Origin: Limibacterium fermenti
Lineage (GTDB): Bacteria; Bacteroidota; Bacteroidia; Bacteroidales; Dysgonomonadaceae
Length of the DNA stretch: 64,000 nucleotides
Direction of reading: 5' to 3'
Assembly (NCBI RefSeq): GCF_041902845.1
Contig: NZ_CP159486.1
Coordinates: 3,410,001 to 3,474,000 of the forward strand
Positions 16,399-25,053 of the stretch are shown here, piece by piece; positions within the stretch are counted from its first letter, which is position 1, and each line of letters starts with the position of its first letter. The notes beneath the pieces are model-generated. The model made no database searches and had not been told where the DNA came from. It saw only the letters and a program-made list of their open reading frames with translations. The translations under genes were made by a program, and so were the position numbers.

Positions 16399-18843
16399 AT
16401 GTTTGCCGATGTAGTACTGCCTTTGCCCTTATCCGAAACGTTTACCTATGCCGTTCCGGCGTCCATGCAAAGTGCGCTGGCAATCGGATGCAGAGTCATC
16501 GTTCCTTTCGGAAAACGCAAGTACTATACGGCTATTGTTCTTAAAATACATCACGACGCCCCACAGAGCGGCGTCTCCTTAAAAGATATCCATTCCCTGA
16601 TCGATTCCGTTCCGTTGGTGAACGAAAATCAACTGAAATTATGGGAGTGGGTATCTTTTTATTACCTGTCGCCTTTAGGCGATGTTTACAAAGCGGCATT
16701 TCCTTCCAAACTGAGGATGGAAAGCGAAACGATGGTATCCGCCCTCGTAGGGCACGCCACCGATGAAAAGGGATTGCGTCCAAAGGAAAAACAAATCATC
16801 GACCTGCTGAACGAGCATGACCTTCCGGTAAAGATATCCGAAATCGCCGTCCGCCTGAAAATCGGGAATGTCCTACCGACAGTTTATTCGTTAGCAGAAA
16901 AAGGCTTGGTCGTAATCCACGAATCCATCCAAAGTAAGTTTGCGCCCAAGACCGAAACACATATTTTCCTCCCGAAGAAATTATCTCCCCAATCCGCCTC
17001 GCACGCAATCGGCAAAGCAAAAAAGCAACAGTTGCTCTACGAACAGATCACTGGCATTTTTGCCGCTAGCGAAGCGGACTCCTTTAGTCGCAAAGAGATC
17101 ATGGCTCTCACCGGCGCTTCGGCTTCCGTATTGAACGGACTATTGCAGAAAAACGTCCTACGGCAGGCGACCGTCGAAATCGGGCGCCTGGGCGACGGCG
17201 CAGCAAGGGTTACCCGTGCTCCTCACACGCTCAATGAATATCAACAGCAAGCTTTCACCGAGATTATCGACTGCTTTAACGACCGGAAGCCGTGCCTGTT
17301 GCATGGCGTTACCTCCAGTGGAAAAACCGAAATCTACATTCATCTGATCAAGCGCCTGCTGGAAGAGGGCAAACAGACGCTGTATTTAGTTCCCGAAATA
17401 GCGCTTACCACACAGCTTACGCATCGTTTGCAAGCGGTTTTCGGCGACAAGCTGGCGATCTATCACTCCAAAATAAACGATCAGGAACGGGCGGAGATCT
17501 GGAAGAAAATGCTGTCGGATCATCCGTATGACATCGTCATCGGCGTACGCTCATCGCTTTTCCTGCCCTTTAAAAGATTGGGATTGATTATTGTCGACGA
17601 GGAGCATGAAAGCAGTTATAAACAAACGGAACCGGCTCCCCGATACCAGGCCCGCGATACGGCCGTTATGCTCGCTCATCTCACGAAGGCTCCTATTTTG
17701 CTGGGTACCGCCACGCCTTCCATGGAATCGTATTTTAATGCCCAAACGGGGAAATACGGGCTCGTCACGCTGGCCAACCGCTATGAAGATATCTCGCTGC
17801 CCGAAATCATTTTGGAAAATACCAAAGAGCTGCGTCGCAAGAAAAAAATGAAATCCTTGCTCTCTCCGGCGCTCATTAGTTATATGGATAACGCGTTGCA
17901 GGAAGGCGGACAGGTCATTCTTTTCCGCAACCGGCGAGGCTTTGCGCCCATGGTCGAGTGCCAGCTTTGCGGCTGGACACCCAAATGCCGGCGGTGCGAT
18001 GTCAGCCTCACGTATCATAAATCGCGCAATGAACTCGTTTGCCATTATTGCGGCACAACGTATAAAATGGTGACGGAATGCCCCGAGTGCCATCAACCAA
18101 GTATCGAACCGGTAGGAATGGGCACGGAGCAAGTGGAAGAAGAAGTGGCGCGGCTTTTTCCGGAAGTCTCCATCGCCCGCATGGATGCGGATACCACCCG
18201 GGGCAAAAATGCATATGAGAATATTCTTTCGGACTTTCAGCAAAAAAAGACCCGCATTCTTATCGGTACGCAAATGTTATCGAAAGGATTGGATTTTGAC
18301 GATGTCAGCGTAGTAGGCATCATCTCGGCAGACAGCTTGCTGAATTATCCCGATTTCCGCTCACACGAACGGGGCTTTCAGCTAATGATGCAGGCCAGCG
18401 GACGGGCAGGCCGTAAAAACAAACGCGGGAAGGTGATTATTCAAAGCAATGATCCGGAACAACCGTTATACCGTTACCTTACGGACAACGACTACGAGGG
18501 GTTCTTCAGGCAACAAGCCGCGGAACGGAAACTGTTCAACTATCCGCCTTATTCGCGCCTTATCCGTATTGTCATCAAAGATAAAGACGAGCAAAAAGCC
18601 GAAGTTGAAGCCCGCGCTTTTGCCGGGCTTCTCCGGCCGTCACTGCACGAGCGTCTGCTGGGCCCGAGCAAACCCGCCGTGGCTAAAATCCAATTATACC
18701 ACATCCGGGAAATTCTCTTAAAACTCGAAATCGGATTATCTCCGCAAAAAATCAGGAAACTTATTAAGAAGTCGGAGCAACGCATGCGCGCCAACCCCGA
18801 ATTCAAATACATGCGGGTCTATTATGATGTAGATCCGTTATAG
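16399..18843 (+). CDS. priA: primosomal protein N' (replication restart helicase)
   Basis: PriA recognises stalled forks and D-loops and reloads the replicative helicase. The 814-residue protein has the N-terminal 3'-DNA-binding domain (about 1-105), then helicase motifs: Walker A GVTSSGKT (303-310), DEEH (400-403), and a zinc-binding insert with eight cysteines beginning at 521 (CQLCGWTPKCRRC, CHYCG, CPEC). Motifs ILIGTQMLSKGLDFDDV and MMQASGRAGR complete the C-terminal RecA lobe. Length is normal for Bacteroidota. Nothing seems to be missing. Confidence 0.97.
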   Translation: MFADVVLPLPLSETFTYAVPASMQSALAIGCRVIVPFGKRKYYTAIVLKIHHDAPQSGVSLKDIHSLIDSVPLVNENQLKLWEWVSFYYLSPLGDVYKAAFPSKLRMESETMVSALVGHATDEKGLRPKEKQIIDLLNEHDLPVKISEIAVRLKIGNVLPTVYSLAEKGLVVIHESIQSKFAPKTETHIFLPKKLSPQSASHAIGKAKKQQLLYEQITGIFAASEADSFSRKEIMALTGASASVLNGLLQKNVLRQATVEIGRLGDGAARVTRAPHTLNEYQQQAFTEIIDCFNDRKPCLLHGVTSSGKTEIYIHLIKRLLEEGKQTLYLVPEIALTTQLTHRLQAVFGDKLAIYHSKINDQERAEIWKKMLSDHPYDIVIGVRSSLFLPFKRLGLIIVDEEHESSYKQTEPAPRYQARDTAVMLAHLTKAPILLGTATPSMESYFNAQTGKYGLVTLANRYEDISLPEIILENTKELRRKKKMKSLLSPALISYMDNALQEGGQVILFRNRRGFAPMVECQLCGWTPKCRRCDVSLTYHKSRNELVCHYCGTTYKMVTECPECHQPSIEPVGMGTEQVEEEVARLFPEVSIARMDADTTRGKNAYENILSDFQQKKTRILIGTQMLSKGLDFDDVSVVGIISADSLLNYPDFRSHERGFQLMMQASGRAGRKNKRGKVIIQSNDPEQPLYRYLTDNDYEGFFRQQAAERKLFNYPPYSRLIRIVIKDKDEQKAEVEARAFAGLLRPSLHERLLGPSKPAVAKIQLYHIREILLKLEIGLSPQKIRKLIKKSEQRMRANPEFKYMRVYYDVDPL

Positions 18844-19003
18844 AAGATATGGGGACGGGGAGATATGCCTGCGGTGATACCGCTTCACGATAATGGGTTT
18901 GCCTCGCGGTCACCTTATCGCACGAAGTGCATTATCAGGCGAAGCCGTTATCGCGAAGCATCATCTCCCAGTCTCTGTCTCCTTGTCTCTCTGTCTCTTT
19001 GTC
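18844..19003. other. gap with short low-complexity tract
   Basis: No gene. It contains GC-rich imperfect inverted repeats (18868-18960) and a C/T-rich stretch in which GTCT recurs every 6-8 bases (about 18970-19006) running up to the secG stop. Confidence 0.4.
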
Positions 19004-19354
19004 TTATTGCGCCGGAGCCGGAGCCGTTTCGGCAGGTACCGGCAACGTAGGAGTAACATCGGGAGCGGTGGTAGGATTTAGCGGAGCCGGTTGTTGCACT
19101 TCTATCTGCGATTGTGGAGCCGTAGTAGAATGCGAGGCCGTATATTTAGCCGTTAAAACACTCAACACCATAATCACCGCAGCAAGGGTCCATGTGGTTT
19201 TTTCGAGAAAATCGGTTGTTTTACGCACACCCATGATTTGGTTCGACGAAGAAAAGCCTGCAGCAAGTCCCCCTCCCTTAGATTTCTGCACCAACACGAT
19301 AAGAACCATGAGGACGGCAGCTATTAAAATCAAAATTGTTAGAAATATGTACAT
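19004..19354 (-). CDS. secG: protein translocase subunit SecG
   Basis: The small subunit of the SecYEG channel that assists protein export. The 116-residue protein has two membrane helices (about 2-21 and 53-71) separated by the conserved cytoplasmic loop VLVQKSKGGGLAAGFSSSNQIMG. A Pro/Ala/Thr-rich tail follows (about 75-116), a feature often seen in Bacteroidota SecG. It is last in a leftward operon, 9 bases after the TPR gene. Confidence 0.95.
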   Translation of the reverse strand: MYIFLTILILIAAVLMVLIVLVQKSKGGGLAAGFSSSNQIMGVRKTTDFLEKTTWTLAAVIMVLSVLTAKYTASHSTTAPQSQIEVQQPAPLNPTTAPDVTPTLPVPAETAPAPAQ

Positions 19355-19363
19355 AACGTTCTA

Positions 19364-20110
19364 TTATTTTTTATACTTTTCGTTGATAATCAAATGTTCT
19401 AAAAAACGAATTTGGTCGGCAAAGTAAACACTTTTTTTCGGGAAATTCAAACTTAAGCGTCTAATAATTGCCAGAGCCTGTTCATATTTTTTTTGTTTAA
19501 TATAGATACGCGCGAGAGTTTCGGTCAGTAAATCATCATTATACTCTTCATTATCAAGATTTACAGTCGAACTCTCGGCCGGTTCGGAAGGATTGGAAAA
19601 AAGATTATCATCCTGCGCCTTTTCGATAAAACGATCGATAATGTTTTGATGTTTCAGCGGATGCTCCGGCTTGCGTTCCTCTTTTTCCCCTTCACCTTCT
19701 ACCGATTGCAAATACGACAGATAGTCGGTAGAAATAATACCCAACTCGGGCGAAACCGGCTCTTGCGAAGCCGTATTTTCCTCGTCATCCAAAGAAGATA
19801 AGAAGGAATCGAGTAAGGCTTGCGTCTTATCCTCGGGAGTGTCTCCCCGTTCGCGCGCCGGCAAGAAAGGGGCGTAATCCTCGTTGCGGATCAAATAAAA
19901 CAACTTGCGCCGATCGCCGCAAAGAACAGCGGTCTTGGCGAGTTCTTCGTCGAAAAGGGGGTTCCTGAAAACAGAAAGGTTCTTGGTATACAGCAGGCGC
20001 GCCGACTGAAAGTACGGATAAGTGTCGACCACCGTTTTCAGTTGTTCGGCAGACGCTTCATCGAGCCGCTCCATATCCTCCGTCCATTCGTAAAACACCT
20101 CTCTTTCCAT
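19364..20110 (-). CDS. tetratricopeptide-like protein of unknown function
   Basis: A 248-residue soluble protein conserved between lptE and secG in Bacteroidales (from memory). The N-terminal half is helical with repeated TPR-like pairs (VVDTYPYFQSARLLYTKNL and KTAVLCGDRRKLFYLI). The middle is acidic and of low complexity, and the C-terminus has a final TPR (LTETLARIYIKQKKYEQALAIIRRLSLNFP). The ATG at 20110 is preferred over the longer TTG start because it sits five bases after the lptE stop. The function is unknown; the neighbours suggest an envelope-related role. Confidence 0.8.
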   Translation of the reverse strand: MEREVFYEWTEDMERLDEASAEQLKTVVDTYPYFQSARLLYTKNLSVFRNPLFDEELAKTAVLCGDRRKLFYLIRNEDYAPFLPARERGDTPEDKTQALLDSFLSSLDDEENTASQEPVSPELGIISTDYLSYLQSVEGEGEKEERKPEHPLKHQNIIDRFIEKAQDDNLFSNPSEPAESSTVNLDNEEYNDDLLTETLARIYIKQKKYEQALAIIRRLSLNFPKKSVYFADQIRFLEHLIINEKYKK

Positions 20111-20115
20111 GCCCG

Positions 20116-20619
20116 TTACCAATTAGCCATTGTCGCATTAAAAATTTGATCGACAATTTCGTCAACCAATTCCTCAATGAGCTGATCCTGTACCGACGTA
20201 AGCACCACATTACTCGAGAACGTGCGGTTGGCCGAAATGGTTTCCTCCTTATCCTGCCCTTCCACTTTGTTATTCTTGAAACGCATACGCACGGTCATGG
20301 TCAATTTTGTTTCGGACGCAAACTGATCTTCCTGTACGGCCAAAGGCGTTAATTCATATCCGACAATCTCGCCTTCAATCTCCATATCACCGTTTTGATT
20401 GACAAATTGCAGGCGGGTGTTGCGCGTAAATATATCTTTCAACTCCTCGTTGAATCGTTGCTCCAGCGGCGCATAAACCAGCGGCGCCTGATTGATAAAA
20501 TGACCTACTTGCAATGTCTTCGTCACATTATAATCGATGGAAGCTCCGTTAAATTTGTATGAAATCGTACAGGAAACCATCACACAAGCCGCTAAAAGAA
20601 CGAAAAGGTACTTTTTCAT
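20116..20619 (-). CDS. lptE: LptE-like LPS-assembly lipoprotein
   Basis: A 167-residue lipoprotein with signal sequence MKKYLFVLLAACVMVSC; the lipobox VMVSC puts the acylated Cys at 17. The mature part SYKFNGASIDY...LTVQVGHF-like start and the alternating strands through IEGEIVGYELTPLAVQ are typical of the Bacteroidota LptE group. LptE plugs the LptD barrel in the outer membrane and guides lipopolysaccharide to the surface. Its ATG overlaps the stop of the sigma-54 activator (ATGA), implying translational coupling. Confidence 0.88.
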   Translation of the reverse strand: MKKYLFVLLAACVMVSCTISYKFNGASIDYNVTKTLQVGHFINQAPLVYAPLEQRFNEELKDIFTRNTRLQFVNQNGDMEIEGEIVGYELTPLAVQEDQFASETKLTMTVRMRFKNNKVEGQDKEETISANRTFSSNVVLTSVQDQLIEELVDEIVDQIFNATMANW

Positions 20620-21884
20620 GCGTTATCCAAATTGTATTCTTTAATTTTCCGGTAGAGTGTACGCTCGGATATGCCCAGGTCGACTGCAGCCTGTTTTCTT
20701 TTTCCGTTATTCTTCTCAAGGGCTTTGACGATGAGATCTTTTTCCACTTCATCCAGTGATAACGAACTTTCTTCAAATTCGGCCGCCTCCTGTATCTCCT
20801 CGTCTTTGGAAGAAGGCCGGTCGTCCAATCGAATCGTATCCTGATTGTATTTTACAGGAATGGTAACGGTCGCATTATCTTTTGGAATGACGGAAGTAGA
20901 AGCCACGGGATCGTCAAAAATCTTTGGCGACGTATTTTCCGAATTATCCAACATATTTTTCACCACCTTTTTAAGGTCCGTGATATCTTTTTTCATATCG
21001 AACAACACCTGATACAATATCTCCCGCTCATTGGCAAACGATTTCTGTTCGGCATCCCTGATATTCGACACTAATACCGGCAACATGCCCACCTCGTTTT
21101 TAGGCAAATATTTTTGCAGGATATCCGCGGTGATAATCCGTTCTTTTTCGATGATGGATATCTGCTCGGTGATATTCTTCAACTGCCGTACATTTCCGGG
21201 CCATCGATATTCTTTAATCAATTCCTTCGCATCGTCGGTGAGAGAAATCGACGGCATCATGTATTTTTCGGCGAAATCGCCCGCAAACTTCCGGAAGAGC
21301 AGGGGAATGTCTTCGCGGCGGTCTCTCAACGGCGGGATACGAATAGGCACCGAATTGAGCCGATAATACAGATCTTCCCGGAACTTTCCTTGTTCCACCG
21401 CCTTCACCATATTTAAGTTCGTTGCGGCTACCACCCTGACATCACTCTTTTCCACTTTCGAGGAACCCACTTTGATAAATTCGCCGCTTTCGAGCACGCG
21501 CAACAACCGGGATTGTGTCGATAAAGGCAACTCCCCCACCTCATCGAGGAAAAGCGTCCCGCCGTCAGCCACCTCGAAGTACCCTTTGCGAGTACCCGTA
21601 GCCCCGGTAAAAGACCCTTTCTCGTGGCCAAACAATTCCGAATCGATAGTTCCTTCGGGAATCGATCCGCAATTAATCGCAAAATAGGCGCCATGTTTAC
21701 GCCGGCTGTATTGATGTATGATCTGCGGGAAAATTTCCTTCCCTACCCCGCTCTCGCCCGTGATAAGCACGGAAAGATCGGTGTGAGAAACTTGCAAAGC
21801 AACATCCATAGCTCTCTCCAACTCCGGCGAAACACCGATAATACCAAACCGTTGTTTTATTTGTTGTATATTTACTTTAGCCAT
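20616..21884 (-). CDS. sigma-54-dependent transcriptional activator without sensor domain
   Basis: An enhancer-binding AAA+ protein of 422 residues. Walker A is GESGVGKE (43-50), the sigma-54 contact loop is GSFTGA (90-95), and Walker B is LFLDE (111-115). The arginine-finger region reads FREDLYYRLNSVPI. A Fis-type helix-turn-helix closes the protein (about 385-420, RKQAAVDLGISERTLYRKI). There is no receiver, GAF or PAS domain ahead of the ATPase, so it must be controlled by other means, as for PspF. It is first in an operon with lptE, the TPR gene and secG. rpoN lies 40 kb away in the same window. Confidence 0.94.
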   Translation of the reverse strand: MAKVNIQQIKQRFGIIGVSPELERAMDVALQVSHTDLSVLITGESGVGKEIFPQIIHQYSRRKHGAYFAINCGSIPEGTIDSELFGHEKGSFTGATGTRKGYFEVADGGTLFLDEVGELPLSTQSRLLRVLESGEFIKVGSSKVEKSDVRVVAATNLNMVKAVEQGKFREDLYYRLNSVPIRIPPLRDRREDIPLLFRKFAGDFAEKYMMPSISLTDDAKELIKEYRWPGNVRQLKNITEQISIIEKERIITADILQKYLPKNEVGMLPVLVSNIRDAEQKSFANEREILYQVLFDMKKDITDLKKVVKNMLDNSENTSPKIFDDPVASTSVIPKDNATVTIPVKYNQDTIRLDDRPSSKDEEIQEAAEFEESSLSLDEVEKDLIVKALEKNNGKRKQAAVDLGISERTLYRKIKEYNLDNA

Positions 21885-21922
21885 AAAAACCGTTCGCTTT
21901 TGCAGTAGAATTTTTTAGATTT

Positions 21923-21930
21923 CAAAGATA
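21923..21930 (-). promoter_or_regulatory. -7 box TATCTTTG of the activator-lptE-secG operon
   Basis: Exact -7 consensus on the minus strand, about 39 bases upstream of the activator ATG. This shows a housekeeping promoter; no -24/-12 sigma-54 element was noticed here. Confidence 0.7.
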
Positions 21931-21939
21931 GGCAATTAT

Positions 21940-22767
21940 TTATTTTTTTCCTAACCGATAGGTGCTCAACTTCAAAAATTCGCCGAGTTCCTTATCATCT
22001 TTATAGGAAGCCATCTCTTCCGGCATAATGGGATTACCGAATGTAATCACCATCTCTTTGTCCTTCTTATTATACAATTCATGACACATCAATAGCGTAC
22101 GGACTTGCCATCCGAATAACCGCGAGAGATAAAAAGGGATGGAATTCCGTCCCGAAAAGTGCATCGGTATGACGGGCACTTCCGCTTTCTTTATCAGTTT
22201 AATAATGGATGCCTGCCACTCCCGGTCTTCCAGCACAAAACGCCCGTGCTTGAAATAAATATTCGACACCGCACCCGAAGGGAAAAACCCCATGGCATGC
22301 CCGTTGCGGATATGCTCGATACACTGCTTTATGCCGTTCAACGTGGCACTATCGGGATTACCGGCTTTATAAGGATTCACCGTGATAAAATTCTCGGCCA
22401 TCGTATCGATCATTCCCAATACAAAGTTGACCATGATTTTATAATCATCCACCCGTGAGGCAACGGTCTCAATCGCCGCGATACCATCGACATGTCCGTA
22501 AGCATGATTGGAAACAGTGATAAAGGGTTTATTTTTATATTCTTCGAGGATTTCCACGTTGACCAACGTGCGTTTCAGACTCAATTTATCCAATAAATCT
22601 TTACAAAACGCGGGGCCTGTCAAGTGTTTCGAACGATCGTAAATATCATTGGCGATATTCAGCCCCGATATTTTCACTCCCCAATCAATCAATTTATCTC
22701 CATATTTGCTACGGAATATAGGATGCCATGCACGAATATCTTCGCGACTTACCAATTTATCTTTCAT
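21940..22767 (-). CDS. lysophospholipid acyltransferase family protein
   Basis: A 275-residue PlsC-type acyltransferase. The active-site block is SNHAYGHVDG (about 86-95), a variant of the NHP-G--DG motif of the OlsA/hemolysin-like subgroup. The second block is FFPSGAVS (about 159-166), and the third is VIPMHFSGRN. No membrane helix is evident, so it is probably peripheral. It may acylate phosphatidic acid precursors or the lyso-amino-lipids known in Bacteroidota; the sequence does not decide. It reads leftward, 180 bases after the glmM stop, with an inverted repeat between. Confidence 0.85.
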   Translation of the reverse strand: MKDKLVSREDIRAWHPIFRSKYGDKLIDWGVKISGLNIANDIYDRSKHLTGPAFCKDLLDKLSLKRTLVNVEILEEYKNKPFITVSNHAYGHVDGIAAIETVASRVDDYKIMVNFVLGMIDTMAENFITVNPYKAGNPDSATLNGIKQCIEHIRNGHAMGFFPSGAVSNIYFKHGRFVLEDREWQASIIKLIKKAEVPVIPMHFSGRNSIPFYLSRLFGWQVRTLLMCHELYNKKDKEMVITFGNPIMPEEMASYKDDKELGEFLKLSTYRLGKK

Positions 22768-22831
22768 AAAATATAATCGTGGATACTTTTCTTTGCTTCA
22801 TTTCGCCTAAGATACGATCATGACTATACAG

Positions 22832-22873
22832 GCGGAAAATATTCTTGCGCCTCACAGTTGGCGCCTTTTCCGC
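22832..22873 (-). terminator. stem-loop after glmM
   Basis: Outer arms GCGGAAAA and TTTTCCGC with an inner GCGCC/GGCGC stem form one imperfect hairpin, 75 bases after the glmM stop. The T content after it is low, so termination is only likely. Confidence 0.5.
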
Positions 22874-22947
22874 TGCATGTATCATAGCCCTACCGAAAAA
22901 TTGAGGGCAAGGATGAATCAATCGCAATGTGCTTGAATCAATCCGTT

Positions 22948-24330
22948 CTATCGGAACTCTTTGATCATATCCATAATCTGCTTCGCCGTCGCCTCGGCTT
23001 CTTCTTGCGAAGGAGCTTCGGAATATACCCGGATAATCGGCTCGGTATTCGACTTTCTGAGATGCACCCATTTATCGGGAAAATCGATTTTCACTCCATC
23101 GATATCGGTTACTTTCTCATCACTAAAACGCGCCTTTATTCCGGCCAATACCGCATCGGTATCTATTCCGGGAGTCAATTCGACTTTCTGTTTTGCCATA
23201 AAGTAAGCCGGATAGGTTGCGCGCAATTCGCTCGGCTTCAACCCAGTCTTTGCCAAATGCGACAAAAACAACCCTATCCCCACCAAGGCATCGCGTCCAT
23301 AATGGGACGCCGGATAAATCACCCCGCCGTTTCCTTCTCCGCCGATAACGGCATTGACTTCCTTCATCCGGGTAACGACATTCACTTCTCCTACGGCAGC
23401 CGCAGAATATTGTCCGCCGTGCTTTTCGGTAACATCTTTCAACGCGCGGCTCGAACTCAAATTCGACACGGTGTTACCCGGCGTATGTTGCAGCACATAA
23501 TCGGCCACTGCCACCAACGTATATTCTTCACCGAAAGGTTCTCCGTTTTCACAATAAATCGCCAACCGATCCACATCGGGATCGACCGCAAAACCGACAT
23601 TCGCCTTCGAACTCTTCATTAACGCAGACAGTTCGGTAAGATTTGCCGGCAGGGGTTCGGGATTATGAGAAAAATTGCCATGCGGCGCACAATGCAGTTT
23701 AAAAATTTCTTTTACGCCTAATGCATACAACAGTTCGGGCAATGCAACTCCTCCGACCGAGTTTACAGTGTCGATGGCGACACGGAAATTCGCCGCTTTA
23801 ATGGCTTTCACATCGACCAGATCGAGCGATAATACGCTTTGAATATGCTCGTGAAGATATCGTTTTTGCACCAACGTCCCCAACTCGTCGACGCCCACAA
23901 ACGGAAAATCTTCCGCCTCAGCTATCTGTAAAACAGTCTCTCCATCCTTTGCACTAAGAAATTCGCCATCACCATTGAGTAACTTTAATGCGTTCCATTG
24001 TTTCGGATTATGACTGGCTGTAATGATAATTCCCCCCGCCGCTTTTTCGCGGATGACGCCCAATTCGGTGGTAGGTGTCGTAGCCATGCCGATATCCGTA
24101 ACGCGGCAGCCCATGCCGATAAGCGTTCCGGTGAGAATGCGGTGTACCATTTCGCCCGAAATGCGGGCATCACGTCCCACGACGATCGCGGGATTCTTTT
24201 CTTTTGTCGTTTGCTTGATAAAGGAGGCATAGGCAGCCGTGAACTTCACAATATCCAAGGGAGTGAGATTTTCACCGACCTCTCCGCCGATAGTGCCCCG
24301 AATGCCGGATATGGATTTGATTAATGTCAT
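22948..24330 (-). CDS. glmM: phosphoglucosamine mutase
   Basis: Converts glucosamine-6-phosphate to glucosamine-1-phosphate, the entry to UDP-GlcNAc for peptidoglycan and lipid A. The 460-residue protein has the phosphoserine loop TASHNP (104-109, Ser106), the metal loop DPDVDRL (about 248-254), the sugar-recognition loop GGEGNGG and the phosphate-binding RKSNTEPIIRVYSE near the end. It is somewhat longer than E. coli GlmM and fits the Bacteroidota/archaeal-like subgroup. A related phosphomannomutase activity cannot be excluded. The DUF4827 lipoprotein gene lies 31 bases upstream on the same strand. Confidence 0.9.
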   Translation of the reverse strand: MTLIKSISGIRGTIGGEVGENLTPLDIVKFTAAYASFIKQTTKEKNPAIVVGRDARISGEMVHRILTGTLIGMGCRVTDIGMATTPTTELGVIREKAAGGIIITASHNPKQWNALKLLNGDGEFLSAKDGETVLQIAEAEDFPFVGVDELGTLVQKRYLHEHIQSVLSLDLVDVKAIKAANFRVAIDTVNSVGGVALPELLYALGVKEIFKLHCAPHGNFSHNPEPLPANLTELSALMKSSKANVGFAVDPDVDRLAIYCENGEPFGEEYTLVAVADYVLQHTPGNTVSNLSSSRALKDVTEKHGGQYSAAAVGEVNVVTRMKEVNAVIGGEGNGGVIYPASHYGRDALVGIGLFLSHLAKTGLKPSELRATYPAYFMAKQKVELTPGIDTDAVLAGIKARFSDEKVTDIDGVKIDFPDKWVHLRKSNTEPIIRVYSEAPSQEEAEATAKQIMDMIKEFR

Positions 24331-24360
24331 AAAAAAACGGATTACAGATGAATAGCTCTA

Positions 24361-24939
24361 TTATTTATAAGGCGAAAATCGATATTGAACGCTTTCGTAA
24401 TAGGTAGGCTGAAAATTCGACCGGTCGTAAGAAGATCCCATCGCAAAAGGGACAATCATTTTCACACGCCCAGTATGCCCGATATACTGTAAAGGAACGG
24501 CCCATGCCGTAGTCGTCGCATTTCGGTAAGCATCGACCGTCGAACCGGTTACCGTCCCATAGTACACGAATGTTCCGGGGTCCGGGCTCGTTGCCGGATT
24601 GTTATTGTTATATTTGGTCGTATCGTCCGACATAAAAAAGGACAACCCGCTATAACGCACATACACTTCGTCGGCTATCGATACTTTATTGTTTATTTGT
24701 CCCCGATTGGTTATCTGAAAATAGACTCCCGTGTAAGGATCCTGATAAAATTCATTTCCTCTGAAAGTTGTATCACTGGGGAAAGTCTTGAGAATAATTA
24801 AATCATTTTCATTGATAAACTTTTTAATTGCTTTTGTTTCTTCCTTAAGATGATCGGCGTACGTTTTCTGATTATTGCACGACGCGGTAATCAGCGCAAG
24901 CGCCGCTAAAAGCAAAAATACAGGAGATATTTGTTTCAT
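24361..24939 (-). CDS. DUF4827-type lipoprotein
   Basis: A 192-residue lipoprotein with signal sequence ending ALITASC (Cys about 21). The mature part has a short helical start (HLKEETKAIKKFINEND) and a beta-rich core with repeated aromatic strands. This matches the Bacteroidales DUF4827 family, which resembles FKBP-like GldI proteins and is found beside glmM. No catalytic function is known. A TACTTTTG -7 box lies 33 bases upstream, so it leads a two-gene operon with glmM. Confidence 0.8.
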   Translation of the reverse strand: MKQISPVFLLLAALALITASCNNQKTYADHLKEETKAIKKFINENDLIILKTFPSDTTFRGNEFYQDPYTGVYFQITNRGQINNKVSIADEVYVRYSGLSFFMSDDTTKYNNNNPATSPDPGTFVYYGTVTGSTVDAYRNATTTAWAVPLQYIGHTGRVKMIVPFAMGSSYDRSNFQPTYYESVQYRFSPYK

Positions 24940-24971
24940 ATATTTCTATCGTCAAATCGTTAAATGAACTA

Positions 24972-24979
24972 CAAAAGTA
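24972..24979 (-). promoter_or_regulatory. -7 box TACTTTTG of DUF4827-glmM
   Basis: Minus-strand TAnnTTTG match 33 bases before the ATG at 24939. Confidence 0.6.
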
Positions 24980-25053
24980 AACAATCCGCTTCAAAAACCG
25001 GCAAGTTAGAGACGAAATAAACATTATTGATCCTTAAAAAGGAGAGAAAGAAG

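Noticed and set aside
17551..18273. 240-residue ORF antisense to priA
   Set aside because: It overlaps the helicase and zinc motifs of priA completely; no independent evidence.
18868..18960. RNA gene between priA and secG
   Set aside because: Inverted words are short and inconsistent; no promoter or terminator surrounds them.
22757..23071. 104-residue ORF spanning the end of glmM and the following gap
   Set aside because: Most of it is out-of-frame glmM sequence and the rest crosses a stem-loop; composition is not protein-like.
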